Source: Bacteroidota bacterium (lineage in GTDB: Bacteria > Bacteroidota > Bacteroidia > Bacteroidales > JABHKC01). Taken from it: a stretch of 42,128 nt of DNA. The position numbers were made by a program, and so were the translations under genes. Below, piece by piece: positions 9,552 to 18,769 of this stretch. Every line of letters begins with the position of its first letter. Position 1 is the first letter of the stretch. Where the stretch lies: positions 1 to 42,128 of the forward strand of contig JABHKC010000186.1 in the NCBI GenBank assembly GCA_018692315.1, in the 5' to 3' direction. A model generated the notes under the pieces. The model saw only the letters and a list, made by a program, of their open reading frames with translations, did not search any database and had not been told where the DNA came from.

Positions 9552-9673
9552 ATTATCATATATTTTACAATTAATAATATTGAATAAGTTTAGTTCAGAA
9601 TTTGAAAAATTTAGTTCAAATTTATATAAACCCAAACTTTGTAATTCATTCTCATTTTCTGAAACAAAAAAAT

Positions 9674-9704
9674 CAAATATAAACATTTCTTGACATATGA
9701 CAAA
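9674..9704 (-). promoter_or_regulatory. Promoter for the S8 protease gene
   Basis: Reading leftward, TTTG (9704-9701), a 19-base spacer and TATATTTG (9681-9674) match the Bacteroidota -33/-7 consensus at every fixed position. Transcription would start near 9667, downstream of the ATG at 9686 and about 116 bases before the ATG at 9551; this supports the shorter protein. Confidence 0.55.
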
Positions 9705-9873
9705 ATAATATTGCGATTAGTCTAATCAAATTCAAAATATTTATGAAATAATTATCTCAAGGCTTAAGACAACGAAATCATCATAGCATTTGTCAGATGT
9801 TTAAAGTACTTTTTGAAAGAAAATAAACTTAAAGTTTAATGTTTTGAATAAATATGAACTAAATTATCAAATT

Positions 9874-12501
9874 ATGGAAAAGAAATCTTATAAAAAAACA
9901 GTCAAAATAGCAATATGCCTAATTATTGTATTGATTTTAATAAATATTCAGGGCTTTTCGCAAAATCCTGTGATTTGGGCACCTTCTGGCACCGAACAAA
10001 TTGCTACAACATATAGTAATCAAAATATTGATCCTGATCCAATATTCATTTTTTGTGCAGAAGCCAGTGAAGACTCAATTGGCGAACTTTATGTTACAGG
10101 TGGTTATTATAATTGTACTTACACATGGGGATGTTATGATATAGACCCAACATCACCAACTTATAACCAATTTGTTACAATTCAGGATTGGGCGAGTGGA
10201 TTTACTGACAATATAAGCAATTTGCCCAGTGGTCTATATCAGGTTATTGTGAATTGTGGAGGAAATACAACCTGCGCAAGAGCACATGTTTTTGTAAATG
10301 AATCTATAGTCGAATTTGATGCAATTGCAGCGGGTTGCGACACATTTTCTATTAATGGAGCTCATATAGATGCAGTTGATGATTTTACAATTTATGAACC
10401 ACCTCCGAATCCTTTTATTGTGGATTCTCTTACAGAAATAAAAGTTTGTTTCTCTGCAAACCATACTTATGTTTCCGATTTGGGATTTTATCTCGTAGCG
10501 CCCGATGGAGTAACTACCGTTGAACTTCTTCCTTCTATTGCAGCGTGGAACAACAGTACAACTCTTGATGCTTCACAAGTTCTTTTGTGCAACTCAAACG
10601 AAGTAAATACTAACTGCAATAGTGGAAACAATGTTGACGAATTTTGTTTTTCTACAGGACCAATCAATAATGGTTTACCAACATTAATTGCTGGCAATCC
10701 CAATCAAACAGCCTGCATTTGTAATATGTCAACACCACTTAGCGGAACATTTGCATCTGCCGGACCATGGTCGCCACTTTGGTTAGATGGTTCGTTCAAT
10801 GCAGCTGACGATAGTTGGGCAGTACAAATTTATGACTGTATTGGTGCTGATGTTGGATTTTTTAGCGAAGTTTCAATTACTTTCAAAGGTCAATCGGATT
10901 GTGGACTAACAACAATCGACTACGATTCAGGGCCAATAAATTCTACGATTAACGATAATTCTTGCGATCCGGCAACAGCTTCGATTTATGTTGTTCCCTT
11001 AAAATCAACAAGTAGTTACGCACTTCACGATTCTGTTACTGCAACATGGTCGTGTTCGCCGGTCAATTGGGACCCTGCATGGGGAAGTCAGGATTTTAAT
11101 ACAAATCCATCGCCACACATAAATCCAGAACCATCAGTATCAACAACTTTTAGTTTGACAATTGCAGATCATCTTTACGATACTCTTGGGAATGAAATTA
11201 CAGCTTACACTCCTTGTAATCCTTCAGTAACAAACACATACATTACACTGCCTACAGATGCAAGCATCTTATCATTCCCATCTGAAGTTTGCAAAACTGA
11301 TCCTCCTGTTCTGTTAATTCCTGCATATTATGGTGGAGTATGGGAGGTAATTGGTTCAAATGCCTGCAATTCTTGTCTTGCTGGTGGCGGATATTTTTTT
11401 CCTTCGCAAGCCAATATAGGAACTAACGAAATTTGCTATTCGTTCGGAGGCATTTGTCCAAGCGAATCATGCATAATAATAGATGTATTAGATACTCCAA
11501 CAGCAAATGCAGGACTCGACCAACAAATATGTGGCGAAACTGTTCAACTAATGGCAGACACAATGCAAAATTATTTTGGAGTAGGTGCATGGAATGCATC
11601 TGTTGCAGTAAATTGGGCAGCAAGCAATAATATTCCGAACCCAACTGTAAGCATTTCTGATTTCTTAACAAATGCAAATAATAATCCAATAAATACTTAT
11701 GTTGTTTTCACTTGGACAATAACAAATGGACCTTGTAGCCATTCCGATGATGTAAGTGTTACTTTCAAACCAATTCCGACAGCTTTCGCCGGAAATGATA
11801 CTTCAGTTTGTGGTTTAACAGTCGATTTAAATGCTATTTATAGTCTTGGAGGTCCCCCAGCAAGCTATGGAAATTGGACGAGTTTAGGATATTTTGGAGG
11901 AAGTTCTAATAATGATCCTAATGCTTCATTAACTGTTTATAATTATGGTCAATATACTTTTATTTGGAGAGAGAACAATGAAGAATGTTTCGATCAGGAT
12001 TATGTAACTATTGAATTCCTTCAAAATCCACCAATTCCTACAATAACTCATAGTGGAGATTCCTTGATAACTTTGGAAGGATATATCTGCAATTGGTATT
12101 TAAATGGAAACTTATTGCCTGAGATCGGACATAAAATCTTAGCTCTTGCTTCAGGCGAATATTTTGTTGAAATAATAAATGAGAATGGATGCTCATCCGT
12201 TTCAAATCTATATGAAATCATAGTAGTTGGAATTGAAAATGAAAATTTCTCCAAACATTTCAAAATTTATCCAAATCCAAATAATGGTAATTTTTTTGTT
12301 GAAATCAAAAATACCAATTCTTCAAACATAGACGTCAAAATTCATAATGTACTTGGCGAAATTGTTTATTTTGAACAAGTTTCTTCATTAGTCAATAATT
12401 ATAAAAACAGTATTAATTTATGCGAAAATCTAAAAGGTGTATATTTTGTTACAGTAAAAACAGAAGAGAATGTTTTTGTTAGGCGGTTGGTTTTGCAATA
12501 G
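9874..12501 (+). CDS. Secreted P-domain protein with T9SS type A sorting domain
   Basis: I chose the ATG at 9874 because it opens a Sec signal (KKTVKIAICLIIVLILINI, then GFSQ); the in-frame TTG at 9844 only adds ten residues. The product has 875 residues. Residues about 185-340 look like a proprotein-convertase P domain (HTYVSDLGFYLVAPDG, ending VSITFKGQ). The middle has Cys-rich immunoglobulin-like segments typical of Bacteroidota adhesins (NAGLDQQICGETVQL, FAGNDTSVCGLTVDL). The last 85 residues are a T9SS type A C-terminal domain (FKIYPNPNNGNFFVEI ... LKGVYFVTVKTEENVFVRRLVL), so the protein should be exported across the outer membrane and released or surface-anchored. No catalytic domain is visible. 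P domains usually accompany proteases, and the divergent neighbour is one, but a functional link is only inference. Confidence 0.88.
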   Translation: MEKKSYKKTVKIAICLIIVLILINIQGFSQNPVIWAPSGTEQIATTYSNQNIDPDPIFIFCAEASEDSIGELYVTGGYYNCTYTWGCYDIDPTSPTYNQFVTIQDWASGFTDNISNLPSGLYQVIVNCGGNTTCARAHVFVNESIVEFDAIAAGCDTFSINGAHIDAVDDFTIYEPPPNPFIVDSLTEIKVCFSANHTYVSDLGFYLVAPDGVTTVELLPSIAAWNNSTTLDASQVLLCNSNEVNTNCNSGNNVDEFCFSTGPINNGLPTLIAGNPNQTACICNMSTPLSGTFASAGPWSPLWLDGSFNAADDSWAVQIYDCIGADVGFFSEVSITFKGQSDCGLTTIDYDSGPINSTINDNSCDPATASIYVVPLKSTSSYALHDSVTATWSCSPVNWDPAWGSQDFNTNPSPHINPEPSVSTTFSLTIADHLYDTLGNEITAYTPCNPSVTNTYITLPTDASILSFPSEVCKTDPPVLLIPAYYGGVWEVIGSNACNSCLAGGGYFFPSQANIGTNEICYSFGGICPSESCIIIDVLDTPTANAGLDQQICGETVQLMADTMQNYFGVGAWNASVAVNWAASNNIPNPTVSISDFLTNANNNPINTYVVFTWTITNGPCSHSDDVSVTFKPIPTAFAGNDTSVCGLTVDLNAIYSLGGPPASYGNWTSLGYFGGSSNNDPNASLTVYNYGQYTFIWRENNEECFDQDYVTIEFLQNPPIPTITHSGDSLITLEGYICNWYLNGNLLPEIGHKILALASGEYFVEIINENGCSSVSNLYEIIVVGIENENFSKHFKIYPNPNNGNFFVEIKNTNSSNIDVKIHNVLGEIVYFEQVSSLVNNYKNSINLCENLKGVYFVTVKTEENVFVRRLVLQ

Positions 12502-12577
12502 ATATTAAAGTAATACATTTGTTTGCAGTTATACGAAGAGGTATTTCTCAACAAAAGTCTAATTGAAACTTATTTGC

Positions 12578-13324
12578 TCACTTAGAAATACTTATATCAT
12601 CTATAAGAATTCCTTCACTATTATTGCCTGAAGAATATTGATTATAAGTCCATTTTAGTTCATGTGTTCCAATTGGCAATGAGATAATAAATTCCTGCCA
12701 ATCGTATTCATCTGATTGAGAAAAAATTTTAGTATCATCAATATAAAACTCAATAAACTGACCCCAGTTTGGAATATTGAGCTTATACCAAAATTTTAAA
12801 TTCATACCATTTTCAAATACTTCTACTGTTGTTGATATAGAGCATTGCTGGCTATTCCCAGTTATACCTGATTTAGCAGAATAAAATCCCGAATGTGATT
12901 CAGTGTTTGTAATGAACCAATTTGCATTACCGGATAATGTCCACACATCAGTAAATTCTCCACTTTCAAAATCCTCAATAAAATGTTCGAATGGTTCAAT
13001 AGATAATATTTTTGTATTGTTTCCTTCATATAGAATGAAAGAATCATATAAAGGTCTAAATTTTTCTTTTTTTACACTGACAATAGTATTCACTGTTACC
13101 AAATTAGAAAATGAACACTTTCCGCTATCATCAGTTGTACTAACATATTCCTTATCATTAAAAACCTTTACTTCTGCATCAGAAACAGGATTTGAAGATA
13201 TATCATTAACTATTACTGTTATATTTGCAGCTGATATTTCAGATGTTTCATCATTTTCACAAGAAATAATTATCATTAGAAATACTAAAAATCCAATAGC
13301 TGAAAAATCTTTAATTGTTCTCAT
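12578..13324 (-). CDS. Probable surface lipoprotein with a carboxypeptidase-regulatory-like domain and a beta-sandwich
   Basis: The 248-residue product has a lipoprotein signal with lipobox IISC, Cys22. The residues after Cys are ENDE, an acidic stretch of the type that in Bacteroidota directs lipoproteins to the cell surface. Residues about 33-108 resemble a carboxypeptidase-regulatory-like domain (DISSNPVSDAEVKVFNDKEY). Residues about 115-248 form a jelly-roll/MAM-like module (FEDFESGEF-type opening, SGFYSAKSG, LIDDISISK). Its ATG overlaps the TGA of the preceding gene by four bases (13321-13324), so the two are translationally coupled. It is the last gene of an envelope operon with an outer-membrane barrel. 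No enzyme motif is seen; a binding or structural role is likely. Confidence 0.8.
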   Translation of the reverse strand: MRTIKDFSAIGFLVFLMIIISCENDETSEISAANITVIVNDISSNPVSDAEVKVFNDKEYVSTTDDSGKCSFSNLVTVNTIVSVKKEKFRPLYDSFILYEGNNTKILSIEPFEHFIEDFESGEFTDVWTLSGNANWFITNTESHSGFYSAKSGITGNSQQCSISTTVEVFENGMNLKFWYKLNIPNWGQFIEFYIDDTKIFSQSDEYDWQEFIISLPIGTHELKWTYNQYSSGNNSEGILIDDISISK

Positions 13325-14937
13325 TTATTTTCCTCCAATAATTTAAGAATAACAAGATCTCTCCGCTGAGAACCATAGTTTCCATAATCCCCAACTATTA
13401 CAAAAAGCCATACACCATTTACACTTAATTTAATCGACTGAATATCAATGTCATTGGAGAAATAGAAACGGCTAATCTCTTGATATGTATCTATATCAAA
13501 TACATAAACCCATTTCGAACTATTTGCTACAAAAGCAGTTGAACCATCCGGACTTATTGCTATTGCCGTAGGATAAGCTGTATATAACGTACCAACTGAA
13601 TTAAAATCATTGGTATTTAATACTTGTACGTAATATGGATCTTCACAAGCAATAAATATTGAACTAGCATCAAAAGATAATTTCATATCTAAAATATAAG
13701 AACCGATTGAGCCATAATCATTTTCAACAGCCAGTACAGGAGAATCTGTTGAAATATTAAACTTATATAAACTTGCAGGTGTTGAACCAACTTCTCCAAT
13801 ATATAGAAAAGAATCTGTTTTTGATGCTTCACACAAAGAATAAGCCATAATGCCGCTGGCAGCTGTGATTAATCCAATTTCCTCATAATTTTCCACATCT
13901 ATAATTCGTGGATAATGACTACTTTTTGTAGTTGCATAGAGTTTATTTGTAATATTACTGTATGATAAATTATATGGATATGTTGTTGTATTTATTTCTC
14001 TGACCATGGTCATTGTTAAAATATCAATTACTGATATATTATACTCATAAGAGTTTGCTACATACAATTCGTTTTTATTACTATTTATTGCTATGCCATG
14101 CGGTTCGTTCCCAACTGAAATATTATTTTCAACGATTCCAGATTCAATATTGATAACGACAATTTCGTCATTTTCTTTGTCTGATACAAAAAGATATTTA
14201 TTGTTATCGTCTGAAAGAAAAGTTCCAATTTGTATGTTTAAATCAAGATTTGTAACAAATCCGCTTACATTATCCAATTCATTACTACTATTTGATTGAC
14301 CGGAATTATTAAATACGAAAACTTGATAGTAATTTGTGTAACCAAAAAGATTTTCAATGTCTTGATAAGTTGTATCGTCAATCGCTTCAATTGTTGCAAT
14401 CAGGTCTCCGTCCGTTCCCATACCACTATATAAAGAACGATATAATTTGTATGATGTAAAATCTGAGGCTGTACTTTTTGACCAACTTAGGTTAAATGAA
14501 TTATAATCTCTTCCAATATCATAAAGTGTAATTGACTGAGGCTTATTGTAATAAATAATTATAGAGTCTTTCGTAATATTTCCATTTGAATTAGTTATAA
14601 TCAAAGATATTATATGCTCATTTTGAGACAGTTGATTGGTCTCGAATGAAAGCATTCCTGAATAAGCTGCTTGAGCAGAGTCTATCACACCATCCTTATC
14701 GCTATGCCATTGAACATTTAAATAGTCATTTCTATCAATAATATCTAAAATTTTTCCAGAAAACTTAATCGTATCTCCATATGCAAAATCAGAACCTGTT
14801 TTAGGAGATGTAATTTGAATGATTGGATTAAACTGTATATCTTCAACAGAAGTTGGATTTAATGGTTCTTCACTACAACTTGATATTAAGATAAATATGG
14901 AAAATAAACCAAATAAAAAAAAATTGTTTGTTTTCAT
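13321..14937 (-). CDS. Probable surface lipoprotein: Ig-like, fibronectin type III and YVTN-type beta-propeller
   Basis: The product has 538 residues. Lipobox ISSC puts the lipidated Cys at 21, followed by SEEP, which fits a surface-export signal for Bacteroidota lipoproteins. After an Ig-like segment (ITSPKTGSDFAYGDTIKFSG) comes a fibronectin type III domain (about 135-225, FNLSWSKSTASDFTSYKLYR). The rest is a YVTN-type propeller (VGNEPHGIAINSNKNELYVA; PTAIAISPDGSTAFVANSS). It begins 11 bases after the barrel gene and overlaps the next lipoprotein by four bases. The likely role is protein or ligand binding at the cell surface; no catalytic residues were recognised. Confidence 0.85.
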   Translation of the reverse strand: MKTNNFFLFGLFSIFILISSCSEEPLNPTSVEDIQFNPIIQITSPKTGSDFAYGDTIKFSGKILDIIDRNDYLNVQWHSDKDGVIDSAQAAYSGMLSFETNQLSQNEHIISLIITNSNGNITKDSIIIYYNKPQSITLYDIGRDYNSFNLSWSKSTASDFTSYKLYRSLYSGMGTDGDLIATIEAIDDTTYQDIENLFGYTNYYQVFVFNNSGQSNSSNELDNVSGFVTNLDLNIQIGTFLSDDNNKYLFVSDKENDEIVVINIESGIVENNISVGNEPHGIAINSNKNELYVANSYEYNISVIDILTMTMVREINTTTYPYNLSYSNITNKLYATTKSSHYPRIIDVENYEEIGLITAASGIMAYSLCEASKTDSFLYIGEVGSTPASLYKFNISTDSPVLAVENDYGSIGSYILDMKLSFDASSIFIACEDPYYVQVLNTNDFNSVGTLYTAYPTAIAISPDGSTAFVANSSKWVYVFDIDTYQEISRFYFSNDIDIQSIKLSVNGVWLFVIVGDYGNYGSQRRDLVILKLLEENK

Positions 14938-14948
14938 CTGATTTCCTC

Positions 14949-16595
14949 CTAATTAAATGTGTAAATGAAAGATAGAAATAGATTGCTAATATCAGTAAGA
15001 TTTGTAATTCCGGTAATGTCAATATTTATATTATCTGTCATTTTGTATCCAATACCATATGAATAATGTGTTGTATTGTAAATACCGAAAGTAGTTGAAC
15101 TAACATCCGAATCCTGTGAATACGAATTAGACTCTTCATAACCTAAATATGATTTTGTTTTTTTTATGGATGAAAAATTTGTATTCACACCTAATCTAAA
15201 AGCATATTTTTCTTTTAATAAATATTCAAAACCTATTGGTAGAGCAATTCTGTTGTAATAAACAAAATCTTCATCATTTTGAGATATTCCACTATAATAG
15301 TCTGTTAAATCATAAATTGTTTCACTAAAATTATAATACCATTTTAGTCCAAAACCTATTAATAAATTCGATTGAGGATTAACAACCCCTCCGATACCTA
15401 AAAGACTACTAAAAGAATTTCTTTTTTGTGATCCTGATATTTTTATGTCTGAGCTATTACTAAATGAACTACTATATACAAAAGCAGTCATAGTTTCATT
15501 TGTTTTTGTTTGACTTCGATAATCGTCCTTTACTAATAACTGATAATGTAGTTTCCCAATAACTTTAATCTGAACCTTTTCATTTATTTGTTTCGAATAT
15601 TTTCCATCAAATCTGAAACCCATTCCTAAATTGTCTCCCAGAAAAGTTTCCAAACTTTGATAGTTATACAGATTGTAGTTCTCAATATTCCAGCCTGTTT
15701 CAAAACTTTGATAATCATTATCAGGATCAAAATCTATTTGTTTTTCTTTTCGTGATTCCGAATTATCATCAGTTATTGAAAAAGATAAACTTCCAACAAT
15801 ATCAAGATTTGACTTTTCATTTATTTTTTTCGATATTCCATATGTTATAAAATGCTGTGTAATTTGATTATTATATTCACAAATTTCTTGTTGAGTAGCA
15901 AATACAGACTCCATTGGCGAATTTAAACCAACTTCCATAAGATTATATGAATGATATGCGTTCTGTAGGTTATCTATTGGACTATTGGAAGTAGAACGAA
16001 CAAGACGGTAGCTAAAACCAAAATTCTGTTTTCCGAATATCAGCAATAGATCAATACCGAAATCATCAGATAAATAATTTGTTCCATGCTTTTCTTCTGA
16101 TACTCTCCAATCGTCATATAATGTTTCGCTATTGTTGTTATAATCAGTTATCCATGTACCTTCGTCATTGTTAACAGTATTTTGCCACGAAAAACTATAA
16201 TTATCTGAAAAATCTGTACTCATTTGATAACCTTTGGAATACCAGCTTTTGTTTTTCCAATAATCACCAATAATTCCAATATTCCAATTCGAAAGCTGAT
16301 AAAAACCACCAAAAAGATATGAACCACTGTAATTTTGATACAAATTTTCTCCATAATTCAAAAATTGATGAGAATTTCCGGATTGATTACTCAAATTTGT
16401 TAATAACCAATTTGAACCTAAAGTTGTAATTGATGCAGGATTATGAAGAATATCTGTGTATTCATCATCTACAATCCATTTTAGTTCTATACCAATACTT
16501 TTCATTCTAAATGAAGTACTATCGAAAGCATTAACGGTTATTGAAAAAATTAATGCCAATAAAATAAGAATAAATAATACTATTTGTTTTTTCAT
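14949..16595 (-). CDS. Outer-membrane beta-barrel protein
   Basis: The product has 548 residues, with a Sec signal (MKKQIVLFILILLALIFSIT ending VNAF). Most of it alternates aromatic and polar residues in the way of transmembrane beta-strands, and it ends in the aromatic signature SFIYTFN. The N-terminal LHNPASITTLGSNWLLTN segment recalls FadL/TodX- and PorV-like barrels, where an NPA motif near the mature N-terminus is common; family membership is tentative. It is the first gene of a three-gene unit with two lipoproteins, so a barrel plus surface lipoprotein complex is plausible. Transport substrate unknown. Confidence 0.75.
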   Translation of the reverse strand: MKKQIVLFILILLALIFSITVNAFDSTSFRMKSIGIELKWIVDDEYTDILHNPASITTLGSNWLLTNLSNQSGNSHQFLNYGENLYQNYSGSYLFGGFYQLSNWNIGIIGDYWKNKSWYSKGYQMSTDFSDNYSFSWQNTVNNDEGTWITDYNNNSETLYDDWRVSEEKHGTNYLSDDFGIDLLLIFGKQNFGFSYRLVRSTSNSPIDNLQNAYHSYNLMEVGLNSPMESVFATQQEICEYNNQITQHFITYGISKKINEKSNLDIVGSLSFSITDDNSESRKEKQIDFDPDNDYQSFETGWNIENYNLYNYQSLETFLGDNLGMGFRFDGKYSKQINEKVQIKVIGKLHYQLLVKDDYRSQTKTNETMTAFVYSSSFSNSSDIKISGSQKRNSFSSLLGIGGVVNPQSNLLIGFGLKWYYNFSETIYDLTDYYSGISQNDEDFVYYNRIALPIGFEYLLKEKYAFRLGVNTNFSSIKKTKSYLGYEESNSYSQDSDVSSTTFGIYNTTHYSYGIGYKMTDNINIDITGITNLTDISNLFLSFIYTFN

Positions 16596-16651
16596 CTTTC
16601 AGTTCTCCTATTTATTTTTACAATCCTTTTAACTTTATAAATATTCTTTTA

Positions 16652-16681
16652 CAAACATAAATCTGTTCATTTAGTCGCAAT
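16652..16681 (-). promoter_or_regulatory. Promoter for the barrel-lipoprotein operon
   Basis: Reading leftward, ATTG (16681-16678), an 18-base spacer and TATGTTTG (16659-16652). The -7 box is a full match to TAnnTTTG and the -33 box matches three of four positions. Transcription would start near 16645, about 50 bases before the ATG at 16595. Confidence 0.45.
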
Positions 16682-16700
16682 TTTTCATTTTTAAATGATT

Positions 16701-17288
16701 CTAAAAAATTATAAATTTAATACCTATTTCAGATTCAACTCCCTTAGTAATATAATTTGCACCGCTATAATTTGGTCTATATGCAGAAAATATGTAGTTT
16801 ATACTATACTCAGCAATAAATCTTTCATTAAGAATAAATGCTAATCCCCCACCAGCTTCATAATACAGTATTGTAAATTTATATTCTTCATCCGAATTAA
16901 TTTTGTCAATCATTCCGCCCGGACCTACAGAAATATTCAAAAAGGGGCGAAAATAATTTTCAGTAAAATACAAACGAAAAACAGGACAAATCTTATATGC
17001 AAATTCACTAAATTTATCTCCATTTTCAACACGGTCGGAATAGTAAGAAAATGGGGCTTTTAGTCCGACATAAATATATTTTCTGGCAAAAATACCCCCT
17101 TCGAATGTAAAATTTAACTGCGTATTCTCAATATTGTCATCAACAAATTCTCTCCATTCAGAATTTGTTAAACTAAATGACAAATTAGTGCTAGTCCCAA
17201 GAATGAATTTATCTGTGAAGTCTTGCCCTGAAGCTTTTAATGCTAAAATAGAAATAGTAATTATTAAAAATAGACCTCCATTTTTCAT
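16701..17288 (-). CDS. Small outer-membrane beta-barrel protein
   Basis: The ATG at 17288 starts a Sec signal (MKNGGLFLIITISILALKAS, then GQ); the in-frame TTG at 17303 only adds five residues. The mature part of about 175 residues has alternating strands with glycine-rich turns (LYYEAGGGLAFILNERFIAEY) and ends in phenylalanine (GIKFIIF), as expected of an eight-stranded barrel of the OmpW/opacity-like fold. It lies 105 bases upstream of the larger barrel gene, which has its own predicted promoter, so co-transcription is possible but not required. Function unknown. Confidence 0.75.
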   Translation of the reverse strand: MKNGGLFLIITISILALKASGQDFTDKFILGTSTNLSFSLTNSEWREFVDDNIENTQLNFTFEGGIFARKYIYVGLKAPFSYYSDRVENGDKFSEFAYKICPVFRLYFTENYFRPFLNISVGPGGMIDKINSDEEYKFTILYYEAGGGLAFILNERFIAEYSINYIFSAYRPNYSGANYITKGVESEIGIKFIIF

Positions 17289-17348
17289 GTCAATAGATTT
17301 CAAATATCAATAAATAAATGGCAAATTAACTATAAATGATTCTTTGTG

Positions 17349-17356
17349 CAAATTTA
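17349..17356 (-). promoter_or_regulatory. Possible -7 box for the small barrel gene
   Basis: TAAATTTG on the minus strand fits TAnnTTTG, with the ATG 61 bases downstream. A second match, TATATTTG, lies at 17411-17404. Neither has a full -33 TTTG at the usual distance, so which one is used is open. Confidence 0.3.
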
Positions 17357-17470
17357 TCATCATTAAGTTTTCACCATGTTCCGTACCTTTTAAATCAATG
17401 GCACAAATATAGAAATTATCTCATAGAACTTTACAGAATAAATGAAGTACAAAGCGAAAAATAAGACAAA

Positions 17471-18508
17471 TCACAAATTCTCCCTTAGGATCGCTTTATT
17501 AATATCTTTAATCAGCCTCGGTCCTTCATAAATGAAACCTGTATAAATTTGTACTAATGAGGCTCCTGCCTGCAACTTTTCAATTGCATCAGCTGCACTC
17601 ATAATTCCACCGACGCCAATAATCGGGATAGTTTTATTCGATTTTTTGTGAATATATTTTATCACTTCAGTTGCCCGATTTTTCAAAACCTTACCACTTA
17701 TTCCTCCATTTCCAAAACTTTCTACATAAGCTGTATCGTATGATAATCCTTCGCGAGAAATTGTTGTATTTGTAGCCACAAGCCCATGAATTTTGGTTTC
17801 TGCAACTATTTCAATAATATCATCGAGCTGAGAATTTGATAAATCCGGAGCAATTTTTAGCAAAACTGGTTTTGGCTTTTTATGCTCATTGTTCAATTCT
17901 ACCAGTCTGTTCAGAATCTTTTTTAGAGGTTCCTTTTCCTGAAGTTCGCGCAAACCCGGCGTGTTTGGAGAACTAACATTTATTACAAAATAATCGACGT
18001 ATGGAAACAATTCACTGAAACATATTTCATAATCATGTATTGCTTTTTCGTTGGGTGTTATTTTATTTTTCCCAATGTTTCCTCCGATAATGATTTTCCC
18101 TTTGGTTTTTTTTAGATTTTTTATTGCATTTTCTACACCTTTATTATTAAAACCCATCCTGTTTAGCAAGGCATTATCGGTTTTTAGTCTGAATAGTCGG
18201 GGTTTTGGATTTCCCGGTTGAGCTTTTGGCGTTAGTGTCCCAATTTCTACAAAACCAAAACCAAGCTTAGCAAACATTTCGAAAGCTTCTGCTTCCTTAT
18301 CAAGTCCTGCTGCCAATCCAACGGGATTTGGAAAATCTATCCCGAAAATATTTCTCTGTAGTTTTGAATTTTTCTCTACAAAAATTGATTTTGTAAGAAA
18401 AGGAAGGCAAGGAATCTTAGCTCCAATTTTCAAAATAAGGAAAACGAAATGATGTATTGTTTCGGGCTGAAAAAGAAACAATATTGGTCGGATTATACTT
18501 TTATACAT
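17471..18508 (-). CDS. pyrD: Dihydroorotate dehydrogenase, class 2 (quinone-dependent)
   Basis: It oxidises dihydroorotate to orotate in pyrimidine synthesis and passes electrons to the membrane quinone pool. The 345-residue length and the N-terminal helical extension ([20 protein letters not shown]) are those of class 2 enzymes. Family motifs are in order: [16 protein letters not shown] (about 61-76), [29 protein letters not shown] (substrate loop), [14 protein letters not shown] with the class 2 catalytic Ser at about 177, LLKIAPDLS, and the FMN-phosphate-binding [13 protein letters not shown] and [12 protein letters not shown]. The ATG at 18508 is the natural start. A 121-bp MITE-like element ends 14 bases upstream, so its leader or promoter is partly made of that element. 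No other pyrimidine genes are nearby. Confidence 0.96.
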   Translation of the reverse strand: MYKSIIRPILFLFQPETIHHFVFLILKIGAKIPCLPFLTKSIFVEKNSKLQRNIFGIDFPNPVGLAAGLDKEAEAFEMFAKLGFGFVEIGTLTPKAQPGNPKPRLFRLKTDNALLNRMGFNNKGVENAIKNLKKTKGKIIIGGNIGKNKITPNEKAIHDYEICFSELFPYVDYFVINVSSPNTPGLRELQEKEPLKKILNRLVELNNEHKKPKPVLLKIAPDLSNSQLDDIIEIVAETKIHGLVATNTTISREGLSYDTAYVESFGNGGISGKVLKNRATEVIKYIHKKSNKTIPIIGVGGIMSAADAIEKLQAGASLVQIYTGFIYEGPRLIKDINKAILRENL

Positions 18509-18522
18509 TTTTTATTATTAGA

Positions 18523-18643
18523 GGGAACTTCTAAAAATGCAAATTTCTTCGTTGTTTCAAAATGTTAAAATCCTCATTTACAATGGTAAACTGCGGTATT
18601 AAAATTTCTTACGCCTTGAAATTTGCTATTTTTAGAAGTCCCC
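18523..18643. mobile_element. MITE-like 121-bp element with imperfect terminal inverted repeats
   Basis: The left end GGGAACTTCTAAAAATGC and the right end (reverse complement GGGGACTTCTAAAAATAGC) form nearly matching inverted repeats that continue through CAAATTTC, about 26 bases each. The sequence TAGA occurs directly outside both ends (18519-18522 and 18644-18647), as a target duplication would. The interior carries no gene. It lies between pyrD and the S9 peptidase gene. No second copy is present in this window and no transposase is encoded here. Confidence 0.55.
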
Positions 18644-18689
18644 TAGAGTTATTCTTATCTAATTTCCAATTTTAATTTAACTACAAAAG

Positions 18690-18713
18690 AATCCCCGAAC
18701 AATGCCGGGGATT
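18690..18713 (-). terminator. Probable intrinsic terminator of the S9 peptidase gene
   Basis: Perfect eight-base arms AATCCCCG/CGGGGATT enclose an eight-base loop. Leftward, the stem is followed by CTTTTGT; it sits 57-80 bases past the peptidase stop and before pyrD. The plus-strand side is also T-rich, so it may work in either direction. It shares its core with the hairpin at 3118-3143. Confidence 0.5.
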
Positions 18714-18769
18714 TTTATATAATAAATAATTTTTCAATTCTCAATTTTTAATCCCGATAGTTATCTGGA

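Noticed and set aside
9552-9686. N-terminal extension of the S8 protease from the ATG at 9686
   Set aside because: It would bury the signal peptide 45 residues inside and precede the predicted transcript start near 9667.
12502-12591. GTATTTCT/AGAAATAC inverted repeat between convergent genes as a terminator
   Set aside because: One arm lies inside the coding end of the lipoprotein gene, the stem is AT-rich and the loop is 35 bases without a T-run.
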